A stretch of 64,000 nt of DNA from Saprospira grandis DSM 2844 (GTDB taxonomy: Bacteria > Bacteroidota > Bacteroidia > Chitinophagales > Saprospiraceae): NCBI RefSeq assembly GCF_000275825.1, contig NZ_JH719942.1, positions 503,600 to 567,599 of the forward strand. The letters are read 5' to 3'. The stretch's first letter is position 1. Each line of letters opens with the position of its first letter. Under the pieces are notes generated by a model, which was given only the letters and a program-made list of their open reading frames with translations, ran no database searches and was not told where the DNA came from. Below, piece after piece: positions 26,464 to 38,307 of the stretch. The position numbers were made by a program, and so were the translations under genes.

Positions 26464-26498
26464 AAAAAGAGGCTGCCCTTATTCAGGACAGCCTCCCC
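26464..26498 (-). terminator. Terminator of the pncB-nrtR-pncA transcript
   Basis: Hairpin GAGGCTG-(C)CCT..AGG-(A)-CAGCCTC with a T-run on the minus strand, 125 bp after the pncA stop. The rest of 26321-26623 is AT-rich with no gene. Confidence 0.7.
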
Positions 26499-26623
26499 TA
26501 AAAACCCAAACAAATAAACACAAAGACAATTCAAAGATACAGCTCTTATTGTAAATGTCAAATTGCAGCCTAAAAATATCCCCCAAAAGGGGTAATTTTA
26601 ACAAATGTTAAAAACCGATGTAA

Positions 26624-27247
26624 CTACACTAATTTAATAACATATTGGCTATCAATAATTTCTACGCCTTTTGCTTTTAGTTCGGCGATTGCATTTTTTC
26701 CGTCTTCTGCTTTCATATTTACGGCTCTACAAGCATCTTGGACCAAATAAGTTTTGAATCCTAGGGCCTGAGCATCTAGGGCGGTAAACTTGACGCAATA
26801 ATCTAGTGCAAGGCCGAGCACAAAAACAGTTGTGACGCCTTTTTCTTTGAGGTAATCGCCTAGGCCGGTGGATTTTCTGTGGCCATTATCAAAAAAGCCG
26901 CTATAGCTATCAATTTCTACATCCGTTCCTTTTTGGAAGATCTTTATAATTTGGCTTTGGTCTAGTTCGTCTACCAGCTCGGCGCCATAGCTTCCTTGCA
27001 CGCAGTGAATGGGCCAAAGGATTTGCTCTAAGCCATTGAGGTCAATAACTTGCCCAGGCTGTCGAAAAAGGTGATTGGCCGCAAAGCTTTTGTGGTTGGC
27101 GGGATGCCAATCTTGGGTAGCCAGCACCAGATCAAAATGAGGCATCAGGCTGTTGGCGATAGGGATCACGGCATTAGCATCGGGGACCTCTAGGGCGCCA
27201 TGTTGGCAAAAGTCGTATTGTAAATCTACTAAGATCACTGCATTCAT
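26624..27247 (-). CDS. pncA: Nicotinamidase (isochorismatase fold)
   Basis: Hydrolyses nicotinamide to nicotinate in the NAD salvage route. 207 residues with the catalytic Asp in ILVDLQYDFC (residue 8), metal ligands Asp and His in ATQDWHPANHKSF, Lys in the FQKGTD segment, and the catalytic Cys in LGLALDYCVKFTALDA. All three catalytic residues are visible. Downstream of nrtR with a 12-bp gap, last gene of the operon. Confidence 0.93.
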   Translation of the reverse strand: MNAVILVDLQYDFCQHGALEVPDANAVIPIANSLMPHFDLVLATQDWHPANHKSFAANHLFRQPGQVIDLNGLEQILWPIHCVQGSYGAELVDELDQSQIIKIFQKGTDVEIDSYSGFFDNGHRKSTGLGDYLKEKGVTTVFVLGLALDYCVKFTALDAQALGFKTYLVQDACRAVNMKAEDGKNAIAELKAKGVEIIDSQYVIKLV

Positions 27248-27259
27248 AAGTTACTCTCT

Positions 27260-27982
27260 TTAGTCTTCGGTCTCTCTGGGTTGAAAGCGAATTTCGAAGA
27301 TAAATTCGCCTAAGCGTTCAGACAGCCGTTGATATTTTTCTTTATTAAATTTATAGAGGTAGGCGGGGCGATGCGGCACATTTTGTTGCCGTTCTTGTTG
27401 TTCGAGCAGGCCCATTTTTAGAATTTTGGATCTAAAATTTCGGCGGTTGAGTTGTTGGCCCAAAATAGTTTCATATAAATTCTGAAGATCTGTCAGGGTA
27501 AACTTTTCGGGCAAAAGCTCAAAGCCAATAGGTTTGTACAAGACCTTTGCTCGGAGTCGCTCCAGCGCCATTTCTAGCACTTTGTTATGGTCAAAGGCTA
27601 GGGGTGGCAGCTCCGAAATCTTAAACCATTTGGCTTGTCGGGCATCAGAGGCGGCTTTAATGGGGTGTTCCGATAAATTGACTAGGGCATAATAGGCCAC
27701 ACTAATCACTCGGCCCCTAGGGTCTCGATTTGGTGCGCCAAAGGTATAGAGCTGCTCGATAAAGATATCTTTAATGCCCGTTTCTTCCTCCAGTTCTCGT
27801 TTGGCGGCCAAATCTAGGTCTTCGCCCATATCTACAAAGCCGCCTGGCAAGGCCCAATGCCCAGCAAAAGGGTCATCGGCTCGCTCAATGAGCAAAATGC
27901 GCAAATCTGCGCTATCGTCTAGTCCAAAAACCACACAATCTACCGTGACCGCGGGTCTTGGGTATTCATAGGTATATGCCAT
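27260..27982 (-). CDS. nrtR: NrtR-type NUDIX transcription regulator
   Basis: 240 residues. The N-terminal NUDIX domain carries a complete Nudix box, [22 protein letters not shown], so it may keep ADP-ribose pyrophosphatase activity, unlike many NrtR proteins with a degenerate box. The C-terminal part, with [18 protein letters not shown], is a winged helix for DNA binding. In NrtR regulators ADP-ribose relieves repression of NAD genes. Sandwiched between pncB and pncA with six and twelve bases of spacing, it most likely controls its own operon through the tandem palindromes at 29480-29522. Confidence 0.85.
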   Translation of the reverse strand: MAYTYEYPRPAVTVDCVVFGLDDSADLRILLIERADDPFAGHWALPGGFVDMGEDLDLAAKRELEEETGIKDIFIEQLYTFGAPNRDPRGRVISVAYYALVNLSEHPIKAASDARQAKWFKISELPPLAFDHNKVLEMALERLRAKVLYKPIGFELLPEKFTLTDLQNLYETILGQQLNRRNFRSKILKMGLLEQQERQQNVPHRPAYLYKFNKEKYQRLSERLGEFIFEIRFQPRETED

Positions 27983-27987
27983 ATTTT

Positions 27988-29442
27988 TTATTGTTTTTTA
28001 TTCCGAAGTCCCTCTATTAAGTCGGCTTTAGTTTGGGCCAAATTCGCTTCTAGCCCCTTGGGGTACAACTTAAAATCTACGCCCTGAAAAAGGGCCAAAT
28101 CTTGTTCTGCAGCCTTGCGAATTTCGCCTAAGCTAGGCAATTTATAACAAAGTTTGCCTTTTCTAAATATGGGCTGCAAGAGATCTTCGTATTTTCGGCT
28201 ATCACAAACTATGCTACGGCCATCTAGGCTTTGTAATTGGCCTAAAGGGGCAGTTTGTAGCTCATCCCAAATCATGTCGCCATAGGGCCGCCCATCGGTT
28301 AAATAATAGCGGCGAACTTGGAGCGCGCCCGGATTAGAGATTTTAATTGGCGTATTGGAAAGCTTAATTTTATAGGCCCATTTGCTGTTTGCATCCTTGC
28401 GCAAGGCGGCCAGTTTATAGACGCCGCCTAGGGCGGGCTGATTCTGAGCCGTGACCAAATTCGTGCCCACGCCCCAACTATCAATGGCTGCTCCCCCAGC
28501 CTTTAAGGTCCTAATTTTATCCTCATTCAGGCTATCGCTAGCAATGATTTTAGTGTTTTCAAAACCTGCCTCATCCAAACGTTTTCTGGCCCAAATACTC
28601 AGGGCCCGCAAATCGCCACTATCTAAGCGAATCCCAAGTAAATCTTGTCCTTGCGCCCTGAGTTCTCGACCGATTTCAATGGCTTTGTCTACTCCCTTTT
28701 GGGTATCATAGGTATCTACCAGAAAAACGCAATTAGCGGGCATGGCCTGCGCATAAGTAGCAAAGGCTTGCTGCTCATCCTCAAAACTCATCACCCAGCT
28801 GTGCGCATGGGTTCCCTTTACGGGAATGTCATAGAGCTTGCCGGCCAATACATTACTCGTTGCGGCTACTCCGGCAATATAAGCTGCTCGAGAAGCCGAG
28901 AGGCCGCCATCAATTCCCTGCGCTCTACGCAAGCCAAACTCTAGGACCGTATCGCCCTGAGCGGCCAAACAAACCTGATGGGCCTTGCTGGCGATTAAGG
29001 TCTGAAAGTTGAGGATATTTAACAAGGCCGTTTCTAATAATTGGGCCTGAATCAATGGGCCACGCACCCGCAAAAGTGGTTCATGCGCAAAAACAACTCG
29101 GCCCTCTGGCACTGCATCAATATCACAGCTAAACTTCATGCGCTGTAAGTAATTCAAAAAGGCTTCCTCAAATAATGGGCGGCCATCGGCCCCCTTCAAG
29201 CCCCCCAAATACTGTATATCGTCTACCGAAAAGGCAAAATCTTGCATATAGGCAATGGCATCTTCCAAACCTGCCGTAATGGCATAATTGGCCCCAAAGG
29301 GATTTTTTCGGTAAAACCAATGAAAGATGGCCTCTTCTTCCTGCCGTCCTGCCTTCCAATAACCGTAGGCCATAGTAATTTGATAGAGGTCGGTGAGCAG
29401 GGCCAAACTGCTCCGATAGCGCTTATTTAAACTGTTTTGCAT
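27988..29442 (-). CDS. pncB: Nicotinate phosphoribosyltransferase
   Basis: Converts nicotinate and PRPP (with ATP) to nicotinate mononucleotide. 484 residues: [15 protein letters not shown] at the N-terminus, the [11 protein letters not shown] segment containing the phosphorylated His in the family, DSGDLRALS, and [11 protein letters not shown] near residue 325. It is the longer bacterial form. First gene of pncB-nrtR-pncA and preceded by the operators. Confidence 0.95.
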   Translation of the reverse strand: MQNSLNKRYRSSLALLTDLYQITMAYGYWKAGRQEEEAIFHWFYRKNPFGANYAITAGLEDAIAYMQDFAFSVDDIQYLGGLKGADGRPLFEEAFLNYLQRMKFSCDIDAVPEGRVVFAHEPLLRVRGPLIQAQLLETALLNILNFQTLIASKAHQVCLAAQGDTVLEFGLRRAQGIDGGLSASRAAYIAGVAATSNVLAGKLYDIPVKGTHAHSWVMSFEDEQQAFATYAQAMPANCVFLVDTYDTQKGVDKAIEIGRELRAQGQDLLGIRLDSGDLRALSIWARKRLDEAGFENTKIIASDSLNEDKIRTLKAGGAAIDSWGVGTNLVTAQNQPALGGVYKLAALRKDANSKWAYKIKLSNTPIKISNPGALQVRRYYLTDGRPYGDMIWDELQTAPLGQLQSLDGRSIVCDSRKYEDLLQPIFRKGKLCYKLPSLGEIRKAAEQDLALFQGVDFKLYPKGLEANLAQTKADLIEGLRNKKQ

Positions 29443-29479
29443 AGGGATATTTTATTTTGTATGAACAAGGTAATTAGAC

Positions 29480-29522
29480 TTAGTTTATTTTCCAAACTAA
29501 CTTAGTTTATTTTTCAAACTAA
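29480..29522. promoter_or_regulatory. Two tandem NrtR-box-like operators
   Basis: Two 21-bp palindromes, 29480-29500 and 29502-29522, each with perfect 7-bp arms TTAGTTT and AAACTAA around a 7-bp T-rich centre, separated by one base. They lie 38-80 bp upstream of the pncB start. NrtR operators are about 21 bp and palindromic, so these fit size and place. Confidence 0.7.
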
Positions 29523-29613
29523 GTACCCTAGCAATTAGTTCAGCTGGCTTAAAATTTCAGGTTAAAAAAGGAATAGCCAATTGGTTATCAGTTATTTATT
29601 TCTGGTCTTTTTT

Positions 29614-29777
29614 GCGGCAGGCAGGCGGCTTCGCCGCCTGCAAAGGAGCGAAGCGACGCGGCTGAGGGGCTGTAGCAGGGCGGCGAAGCCGCAGACCGAG
29701 GCGCTCTGCGCCGAAGGGCCGAGCGAACAGCGAGCTGCGAAATGGCCCGACCCGAGCGAAGCGAGTGGGCAGCCCCA
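29614..29777 (-). repeat. GC-rich structured element, copy 10
   Basis: Closing helix GGCTG/CAGCC, core variant CGCTGTTCGCTCGGCCC, arm hairpin CACTCGCTTCGCTCG. Starts 17 bases after the stop of the DUF6427-like gene. The 3' extension has GGCGGC-TTC-GCCGCC. Together with the operators this accounts for the gene-free stretch 29443-29794. Confidence 0.9.
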
Positions 29778-29794
29778 AAACAGCAGCAGCTTGG

Positions 29795-30760
29795 CTACAG
29801 AAGGGGATAATATTGAGCCAGGGCGGCAATAGCCAGAAGCAGCAGTTGCCAAAGCTCTGCCCAGCGGCTATTTTTCCAGGCTTGCCATTGCAAAGCAAGC
29901 AGCAGAGCTAGGGGCAGCAAGCAGGCGGTTAGTTGGGCGGATATTCCTTGATAGGCCAAGAGCTGTAGTGGGGCAAAAAAGAGGAAGATAAAAATGAGTT
30001 GTAAAAACTTCTGCTCCTTAATAGTCGTCTTTTGTTTGAGGGCTTGAAAATTGGCCCAAGAGAGGAGAAACATCAGCAAAGCCGCCCCCAAAGAAGCTAA
30101 AAGAAAGGGATCATTGAAGTTGGAAAAATCTTGGGCGAGCCAATTGGAAAAGGCATAAATTTGGGCAAAATCGCCCCAATGATCAAAGAGAAAATAGGTT
30201 GTGCCGCTTAAGAAAGCCGGTATACTGCCCGAGAGTAGGATGACGGAAAAATCCTTAATACTGGCTGGTCGAAGGGTGACCCAGGCCAATAAAAAGGCGG
30301 GTAAATAGAGGGCAAAAGGCAGATAAAACTGTATACTTAGGCCCATAAAGAGGGCGGCATTAGAAAGTGGCAAAACCGAGTTTTTCTGTTCGTAAGATCG
30401 GTAGAGATTATAGAAACAGAGCAGCAAACTCAAATTGCCCAGCAGAATGGGAGAAAGGCCTAGGCTCTGCGGAAACAAAGCCAGGCTAAGCAAGCTACTG
30501 ATAGCCACAAAAAAAGTACTCTGTCGGCCCAAGCGAAAGCGATTGACCAATTGATTGAGCCCAAAAGCCAAGACAAAAGCGAGGAGCAAAAAAAGCAAAT
30601 TGGCCCCTAGTCCACTGCCACCAACATAAGGCGCCAGTGGCCCCAAATGCGCCAGAGTAGCCCTATCGGGGAGAAAAAAGACGGGCAAAAGGAGTAAAAC
30701 TCCATAAATCAAGACAAAAAAGCCGGTAATAATATGGTTGTTGCGAAATAAAGAGAGCAC
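29795..30760 (-). CDS. DUF6427-like integral membrane protein
   Basis: 321 residues with about nine hydrophobic segments spread evenly from LSLFRNNHIITGFFVLIYGVLLLL to ALAQYYPLL. The N-terminal LFRNN and polytopic plan match the DUF6427 family of the Bacteroidota. No catalytic motif was seen. Its function is unknown. It is transcribed alone and ends beside copy 10. Confidence 0.7.
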   Translation of the reverse strand: MLSLFRNNHIITGFFVLIYGVLLLLPVFFLPDRATLAHLGPLAPYVGGSGLGANLLFLLLAFVLAFGLNQLVNRFRLGRQSTFFVAISSLLSLALFPQSLGLSPILLGNLSLLLCFYNLYRSYEQKNSVLPLSNAALFMGLSIQFYLPFALYLPAFLLAWVTLRPASIKDFSVILLSGSIPAFLSGTTYFLFDHWGDFAQIYAFSNWLAQDFSNFNDPFLLASLGAALLMFLLSWANFQALKQKTTIKEQKFLQLIFIFLFFAPLQLLAYQGISAQLTACLLPLALLLALQWQAWKNSRWAELWQLLLLAIAALAQYYPLL

Positions 30761-30921
30761 CTTTTCTTTTTATAGGGTAGAGGTAATTTGTTCATTTAGG
30801 GCAAAATGGGCCTTTCGTCTAAAAGATGATGGACAAGATCTTAATTCTTCAGTAAGTTCATCAAAAAAGCCTAAATTTACGGTCCATTTTATGCCTGACC
30901 GCCCCAAAATACAGCTTCAGC

Positions 30922-32574
30922 ATGCGAAATACAATCGGTTTTCTGCTTTTCTTTCTCCCTCTTTTTCTTTTGGCCCAAACCGAAGAAGAAGAACAAGCAA
31001 ATCCCCCCTTAAAATTGGGGCAATTTTATGCCGATATACATATCAACTCTAGTAGTAAGCCCTACAACTCTCGGACTGGAGACATGGACTATACGATCTG
31101 GGAGCCCATTTTTCATGATTGTGGCTACGATCGCTCTAGCCAAATGATGCAGGCCCTTGGCCCTTATTTGCCCAAATACTCGCAGGCGCATTTTGCGGCC
31201 CTAGCGCAGGGGCGTAGCCGCCTGAGCTGCATGGCCCTCTCTCCCGTAGAGCGCCCACTCATCAATGGCTCTAGTTTTTACAATGACCGAAATAAAAAAT
31301 CAACCGTCTCTTGCATGACGGGCATTGTGGCCAACCAACTCTTTTTGCGCCAAAAAGAAATGGATTACTTTGCCGACTTGCTGGGTAATATTGAGTATTT
31401 GCAACGTTTTGAGGGCGATAAAAGCTTCTACTATTTTCAGGGCAAAAAGCATCAGTACGAAATTATCCGCAATGCCGAGCAGCTCGACTCGGTGCTGGCC
31501 AGCCCCTACCGCCTCGGCATCTTGCTGAGCATTGATGGAGGCCATAGTTTGGGCCACTCTATATATATAGATGAAAATATTACCAACCTAGAGGAGTATA
31601 GCGATCTGATGCGCAAAAATATTCGCCGCCTAAAGGGCCTGCTCCCCATCTCGGATAATACCGATGAGTATATCCAAACGCCAATTCTCTGGATTTCCTT
31701 GGCCAAAAATTATGAAAATGGCCTAGGCGGAATGGCCAATAGCTGGAGCCGCGACGAAATTAACGTCTTTGGTAAGGTCAAAGCAATTAACAACGGCCCT
31801 AGCCGCCTAGGTAAAGAAATTATTGAAGAACTGACCGCCCGAGAAGGCCGACGCATCCTCATTGATGTGAAACACATGAGCTACCGCTTTAGAAAATATT
31901 ATTATCAGGCCATTGAACGAGCCTCGATTTTGGGCGAAAAAATTCCCGTGGTCTGTAGCCATTGTGGCATTAGCGGCTTGAGTTGGCAGCAACGAAATTA
32001 TAAACGCAAAGATGACGATAGTAAAAATAATACCTCTTACCTGAACCACTGGACCCAAAACCTCTCGGAGGAGGACCTTGTCAATATTTATAAGTCGGGC
32101 GGACTGATTGGCATCCCCCTAGATGCCTCGGTTTTGGGCGGCCAACTGGCCCTAGAAGAAATCCAAATGAGCCCCGAAGGCAGCTTGCAACGCAAAAAAG
32201 CAGAACTGCACCTCTTTATGGCCAATCTGCTGACGGTGGTGCAGCTGGTTTCTAAAAGTAGCGGCTACAACCCCAAGCGAAGAAGTGTTTGGGACATCAT
32301 TGCCCTCGGTTCCGATTTTGACAATATCAAGCAACCCCTCACGGCCTACCCTAATGCCTCCTCTACCGCCAAATTGGCTGAAGATGTCCAGGAGTTTTTG
32401 ACCCAGCCCGAAAATATTAGCAGCCTCTTTACTAGCCGCCAAATTGAGGAACTGATGGAGGGCCTTAGCCCCGAGGAACTAACCGAAAAGATCATGGCCA
32501 AAAATGCCTATACCTTTATTAAAAAACAGCTAGAGCTCCAACCCAAACTAATGGGCCCACAAGCCCAAAAATAA
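30922..32574 (+). CDS. Secreted peptidase M19-like amidohydrolase
   Basis: 550 residues. Signal peptide (IGFLLFFLPLFLLAQ) and then a TIM-barrel metallohydrolase of the membrane dipeptidase (M19) type: YADIHINSS (HxN in place of the usual HxD), LSIDGGHSLG, ILIDVKHMSYRF, VVCSHCGISGLS and IALGSDFDNIKQP. These are the metal-binding and barrel motifs in the family's order. The protein is longer than classical dipeptidases, with extra loops. The first motif is altered, so substrate and activity are uncertain. Confidence 0.7.
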   Translation: MRNTIGFLLFFLPLFLLAQTEEEEQANPPLKLGQFYADIHINSSSKPYNSRTGDMDYTIWEPIFHDCGYDRSSQMMQALGPYLPKYSQAHFAALAQGRSRLSCMALSPVERPLINGSSFYNDRNKKSTVSCMTGIVANQLFLRQKEMDYFADLLGNIEYLQRFEGDKSFYYFQGKKHQYEIIRNAEQLDSVLASPYRLGILLSIDGGHSLGHSIYIDENITNLEEYSDLMRKNIRRLKGLLPISDNTDEYIQTPILWISLAKNYENGLGGMANSWSRDEINVFGKVKAINNGPSRLGKEIIEELTAREGRRILIDVKHMSYRFRKYYYQAIERASILGEKIPVVCSHCGISGLSWQQRNYKRKDDDSKNNTSYLNHWTQNLSEEDLVNIYKSGGLIGIPLDASVLGGQLALEEIQMSPEGSLQRKKAELHLFMANLLTVVQLVSKSSGYNPKRRSVWDIIALGSDFDNIKQPLTAYPNASSTAKLAEDVQEFLTQPENISSLFTSRQIEELMEGLSPEELTEKIMAKNAYTFIKKQLELQPKLMGPQAQK

Positions 32575-32596
32575 GGTCCTGTTTTTTCTTTTTTTT

Positions 32597-32735
32597 GGGG
32601 CTGCCCCGCCCTTCGGGCGGGTCGGGCTGTGTCGGGCTCGCAGGTCTGCTCGGCCCATCGGCAGCTTTGCTGCCTCGGTCTGGCCTTCGGCCACCCTTTC
32701 CATCCCTCAGCCTGCGGCGGCTTTGCCGCCTGTAG
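32597..32735 (+). repeat. GC-rich structured element, copy 11
   Basis: Arm hairpin CCCGCC-CTTC-GGGCGGG, intact core, internal hairpin GGCAGC-TTT-GCTGCC, closing helix GGGCTG/CAGCCT, followed by GGCGGC-TTT-GCCGCC. It lies 22 bases after the M19-like gene in the same direction and just before the histidine kinase. Confidence 0.9.
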
Positions 32736-32759
32736 GGGTCCAATACGACCATTTTAGCT

Positions 32760-33944
32760 ATGAACATCAATCAATTTTTTCAGACAGCCAGCTGGCGATT
32801 TGCCCTTATTTTGGGCTGCGTATTGGTCCTTTTGGGCTCTGTTTACTTTAATATTACGATTGGGCAGCAGCTAGAAACCGCAGAGCGGCAACGCATGCGC
32901 ACTTGGGCCCAGGCCCAAGAAAGCATTTTAAAAGCAGCCAATAATTGCGACCTCAGTTTTCAGAGCCAAATCATTAGCGAGAATGAAGATATTCCCATGA
33001 TTCTGGTCGATGGCGATTACCGCATTATTGATGTGCGTAATTATGGCGATAGAAGCTGGCCCAAGGACCGAAAATACTTTGAAAAAGAGCTAAAAAAGCT
33101 GAGAGGAAAAAGCCAGCCCATTATTTATGAAGTGCCCGAACTACAACTTAAAAACTACGTTTATTTTCGGCAATCTAAATTGATTACCTACTTAGAGGTA
33201 TCGCCTTATTTGCAGTTTGCTTTATTGTTGGCCTTTATCATTATGGCCTATTTGTCTATTAAGGCCCTTAAAGATTTGCAGCAAGAGCGCATTTGGTTGG
33301 GCATGGCCAAAGAAACTGCCCATCAGTTGGGGACGCCCACTAGTTCTTTGGTGGGTTGGATAGAAAACATTCGTTTGTTTTATCCCGAAGATGAAAATCT
33401 GGGCATGATGGCCGATGAAATGGCCAAGGATGTAGAACTGCTCAATCAGGTGGCCTATCGCTTTTCTAAATTGGGGGCTTCGGCAGAATTGAAAGAGGAG
33501 GACCTTTTGCCTCGCCTAGAAAAATTGTTGGCCTATAGTAAAGAGCGGGCCTCTAGAAAAGTGCAGTTTATGGCCCCCAACTTTGAGGAACTAGCCCCAA
33601 TTATTGCTCCTATCAATGGCCTTTTATTTGATTGGGTGATTGAAAACCTCTTTAAGAATGCCCTAGATGCCATGGATGGACATGGCGAAATTGCCCTGCG
33701 GGTCTATCAAGTTCAGCAGCAAGTGATTATTGAAATTCAGGATAGTGGAAAAGGCATGCCCAAAAAGCTGCATAAAAAGATTTTTCAGGCGGGCTTTTCT
33801 ACCAAACAGCGAGGTTGGGGCTTGGGGCTCTCCCTCTCTAAGCGCATTGTAGAGCAATATCATAATGGGCGCATCTATGTAAAAGAATCGGTACCTGGAG
33901 AAGGGACCATTTTTAGGATCCAGCTGCCCACAAGCCTAAGTTAA
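32760..33944 (+). CDS. Membrane sensor histidine kinase
   Basis: 394 residues. Membrane helices at about 12-34 (FALILGCVLVLLGSVYF) and 150-170 (FALLLAFIIMAYLSI) enclose a periplasmic domain of about 115 residues. The phosphorylation box is KETAHQLGTPTSSLVGWIE, the HQLGTP form common in Bacteroidota. Then follow the N-box (ENLFKNALDAM), G1 (IQDSGKGMPKK) and G2 (GWGLGLSLSKRIVEQYH). No response regulator is next to it; the partner must be elsewhere. Complete length. Confidence 0.9.
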   Translation: MNINQFFQTASWRFALILGCVLVLLGSVYFNITIGQQLETAERQRMRTWAQAQESILKAANNCDLSFQSQIISENEDIPMILVDGDYRIIDVRNYGDRSWPKDRKYFEKELKKLRGKSQPIIYEVPELQLKNYVYFRQSKLITYLEVSPYLQFALLLAFIIMAYLSIKALKDLQQERIWLGMAKETAHQLGTPTSSLVGWIENIRLFYPEDENLGMMADEMAKDVELLNQVAYRFSKLGASAELKEEDLLPRLEKLLAYSKERASRKVQFMAPNFEELAPIIAPINGLLFDWVIENLFKNALDAMDGHGEIALRVYQVQQQVIIEIQDSGKGMPKKLHKKIFQAGFSTKQRGWGLGLSLSKRIVEQYHNGRIYVKESVPGEGTIFRIQLPTSLS

Positions 33945-33959
33945 GCCTTCTGCGGTTTG

Positions 33960-34100
33960 CAGGCCCTTTAGGGCCGCAGGCTGAGGGATAGAAAGCAGTG
34001 GCCCAAAGGGCCAGACCCAAGCCGCCGCAGGCGGCTGCAGGGCCGAGCAGACCTGCGAGCTGCGACATAGCCCGACCCGAGCAAAGCGAGGGGCAGCCCC
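33960..34100 (-). repeat. GC-rich structured element, copy 12
   Basis: Closing helix GGGCTG/CAGCCT, intact core AGGTCTGCTCGGCCC, internal hairpin GCCGCC-GCA-GGCGGC. Antisense to the histidine kinase it follows, and upstream of gyrB. Confidence 0.9.
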
Positions 34101-34176
34101 AAAAAAAAGGAATAAAAAAAACGAGATAGAGAAGCGCTAAAAAAGAAGCTCAAGAACGGTTCTTTTTTGCTTTTAA

Positions 34177-36195
<2,019 letters not shown>

Positions 36196-36225
36196 AATTT
36201 AGGCCAAAACAAAGAAGCAAAAAGC

Positions 36226-36258
36226 GAACTTCCCAAATTGGGAAGTTCGCTTTTTTTT
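36226..36258 (+). terminator. gyrB terminator
   Basis: Perfect inverted repeat GCGAACTTCCC..GGGAAGTTCGC followed by nine T, about 30 bp after the gyrB stop. Confidence 0.9.
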
Positions 36259-36810
36259 TGCCTTGCTAATATAAAAGGGCAAAGCTTGGAAAATAAGTTA
36301 AGCACTTGAACTGTCACATCAGTCAGGAATTTCTGGCCTTTTTATAGAGCCCTAGATAAAGAAGCAAAGATTTGCTACGAACAAAAGTGCGGCTAAAATA
36401 TGGCCAATAGGAGTTAAATTTTGGCAAAATCAACACAAATCACTACAAATCAGTTACTTAAAGCCAAAGGCTAGCAAAAAACACTTTTTTAGGTTTTTTT
36501 ATGACCTTGAGCTTGTAAAAGAAATGTTAAGCTGATTTAAAGAAAATCTGGCTTTTAGGGTAACATTTTGAGTAAAAATGCCATAAACTACTAGTAGTCC
36601 CAAATAAAATGAAGCTAATCAATTGACTTAAGGTATAAAATTCATTTTAATTGTAATTAACGACAGAAAATAGAACAGACACTAAAGGACAAAAAAGCAA
36701 GGGAAGAGTGACAGGAATCAACCAAACTTAATTCTTAGACAAACTAAAAAGGCAGAATTTTATCTGTATTTGGGCTTTTTTTTGCGTATTATACATAAAA
36801 ATAAAGCCCT
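36259..36810. other. Gene-free AT-rich stretch
   Basis: About 550 bases with no protein frame, tRNA-like structure or repeat that I recognise. It is more AT-rich than the neighbouring genes and presumably carries the promoter of the UbiA-family gene at its right end, but no clear -33/-7 pair is visible. Confidence 0.6.
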
Positions 36811-37710
36811 ATGGACAAACAAATTTCATTTCAGCAGTTATTTTTTGCTTTTTCTAGAGAAATAGAGCTTCTCTGGAAATTTACAAAAACCGACCTTTTG
36901 GTCTCTGTCGTATCGGCTAGCATTTTTATGCTAGTGGCGCTTTTTTCGGTGGCTTCAGTTAACCTTCAAAGCCTGCTTTATTTTGGCCTTGGGCTTTGCT
37001 ACTTTATTTTTTACATATATCCTTTTGACATTAGCAACCAATTGGAGGCCATAGAAGAGGACAAAATTAACAAGCCTTTTCGGCCCTTGCCTTCTGGCCT
37101 GATTAACGAGCAATCGGCCTATTTTCGCTATTATTTAGGCACGGCTATTTACCTAATTTTAGGGGCCTTTTTGGGCGTCTTTTATTGGTCGGCACTTTGG
37201 GTAGTTGTTACCTATATGCTCAATTTGGGCGGCTGGGATAAAAACTGGATCACAAAGAATTTTGTCTCTATGGGCTTGGGCACTGCTGCTCAATTGGGCG
37301 CGGCTTGGCAAATTATTGGCCCCTTTAGTTCTTCTGCCATTATTTGGATCGGCTTAATTTCTTTTTGGGTGGCCCTTACTTCTTGCACCCAAGATTTTCG
37401 AGATGTAGAAGGCGACCTAAAAACGGGCCGTAAAACATTGCCTATTTTAGTGGGTGATCAAAAGGCCAGAATCATTACGATTAGCTTTTGGGCCATTATG
37501 TCAATCAGTGTTGGAATCGTCTATTTTCAGTTGCAAGAAGGCCTATTTTGGCTAGACCTCGCCCTCATTTTGCCTGCCCTGAGCTGCCACTTTTATATTA
37601 TGTACCGTCTTTGGTTTTTGCGCAGCCCGCTGGCCGATGGAAAAACCTACCTCATCCAATGCCTCCTCTATTGCTACCTTTTGTTGCTGTCTGTCTATAT
37701 TTTTCTATAG
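36811..37710 (+). CDS. UbiA-family prenyltransferase
   Basis: 299 residues with about eight membrane segments. The first prenyl-diphosphate motif is altered, NQLEAIEEDKINKPFRPLPSG; the second, TQDFRDVEGDLKTGRKTLPIL, keeps the Asp residues. These positions match the UbiA superfamily, which couples an isoprenoid diphosphate to an aromatic or lipid acceptor in the membrane. The acceptor cannot be told. It stands alone and ends seven bases before copy 13. Confidence 0.85.
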   Translation: MDKQISFQQLFFAFSREIELLWKFTKTDLLVSVVSASIFMLVALFSVASVNLQSLLYFGLGLCYFIFYIYPFDISNQLEAIEEDKINKPFRPLPSGLINEQSAYFRYYLGTAIYLILGAFLGVFYWSALWVVVTYMLNLGGWDKNWITKNFVSMGLGTAAQLGAAWQIIGPFSSSAIIWIGLISFWVALTSCTQDFRDVEGDLKTGRKTLPILVGDQKARIITISFWAIMSISVGIVYFQLQEGLFWLDLALILPALSCHFYIMYRLWFLRSPLADGKTYLIQCLLYCYLLLLSVYIFL

Positions 37711-37717
37711 ATTTTTT

Positions 37718-37870
37718 GGGGCTGCCCACTCGCTTCGCTCGGGTCGGGCTATGCCGTGGCTCGCTGTTCGCTCGGCCCTGCGCAAAATTTCGCTGCGCTC
37801 ATTTTGCTAGGTCTGCGGCTTTGCCGCACCACTATCTATCCCTCAGCCTGCGGCCCTTTGGGCCTGTAGG
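37718..37870 (+). repeat. GC-rich structured element, copy 13
   Basis: Closing helix GGGCTG/CAGCCT, core variant CGCTGTTCGCTCGGCCC. Its GGTCTG hairpin is GCGGC-TTT-GCCGC, a paired change. In the same direction as the UbiA-like gene. Pairs with copy 14 across a 54-bp spacer. Confidence 0.9.
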
Positions 37871-37924
37871 ACGCCATAAAAACAAAAGGCCAAAGAAGAA
37901 GGCCAAAAGAAAAAATACCGATGA

Positions 37925-38100
37925 GCGGCCCAGCGCTGCGCAGCCGTGGCCGAAGGCCAGACCAAGTTTTTTTGAGCAAAGCGAAAAAAAACGCAGGGCC
38001 GAGCAGACCTGCGAGCGGCGACAACAAGGACTTTAGTCCGCAGTTCGACGACCGAAGGGAGTAACCATAGCGGCGGCCAGCAAAGCTGGCCGCGGGCCCC
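37925..38100 (-). repeat. GC-rich structured element, copy 14
   Basis: Longest copy. Closing helix GGCCC/GGGCC, intact core, cassette with a TTTTTTTGAGC..GCGAAAAAAA-like stem. An insert with GACTTTAGTCCGCAGTTCGACGACCGAAGG lengthens one arm. The upstream spacer AAGGCCAAAAGAAAAAATACC..GATGAG resembles those before copies 2 and 4. The 200 bases up to rpoN hold no gene. Confidence 0.85.
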
Positions 38101-38307
38101 AAAACAATATGATCCCCTCCCCCACTGCAGAAGTAGTAACTAAAAGTTGCTACTTTTTTTTGCCAAAAAGCGGCCACCCGATCAAAAATCTTACCAAATG
38201 AAAACTTAAATTTGATTTTAAGGGCTAAAAATAGTAACTTTAGTAAGTAAGCGGGCGTATATAGCCCCTAGAACCCTTTTCGCACAGCCTATTTAAACGA
38301 TAAATAT

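Noticed and set aside
36259-36810. Possible small RNA in the long gap before the UbiA-like gene
   Set aside because: No stable stem, conserved motif or terminator beyond the gyrB terminator was found.
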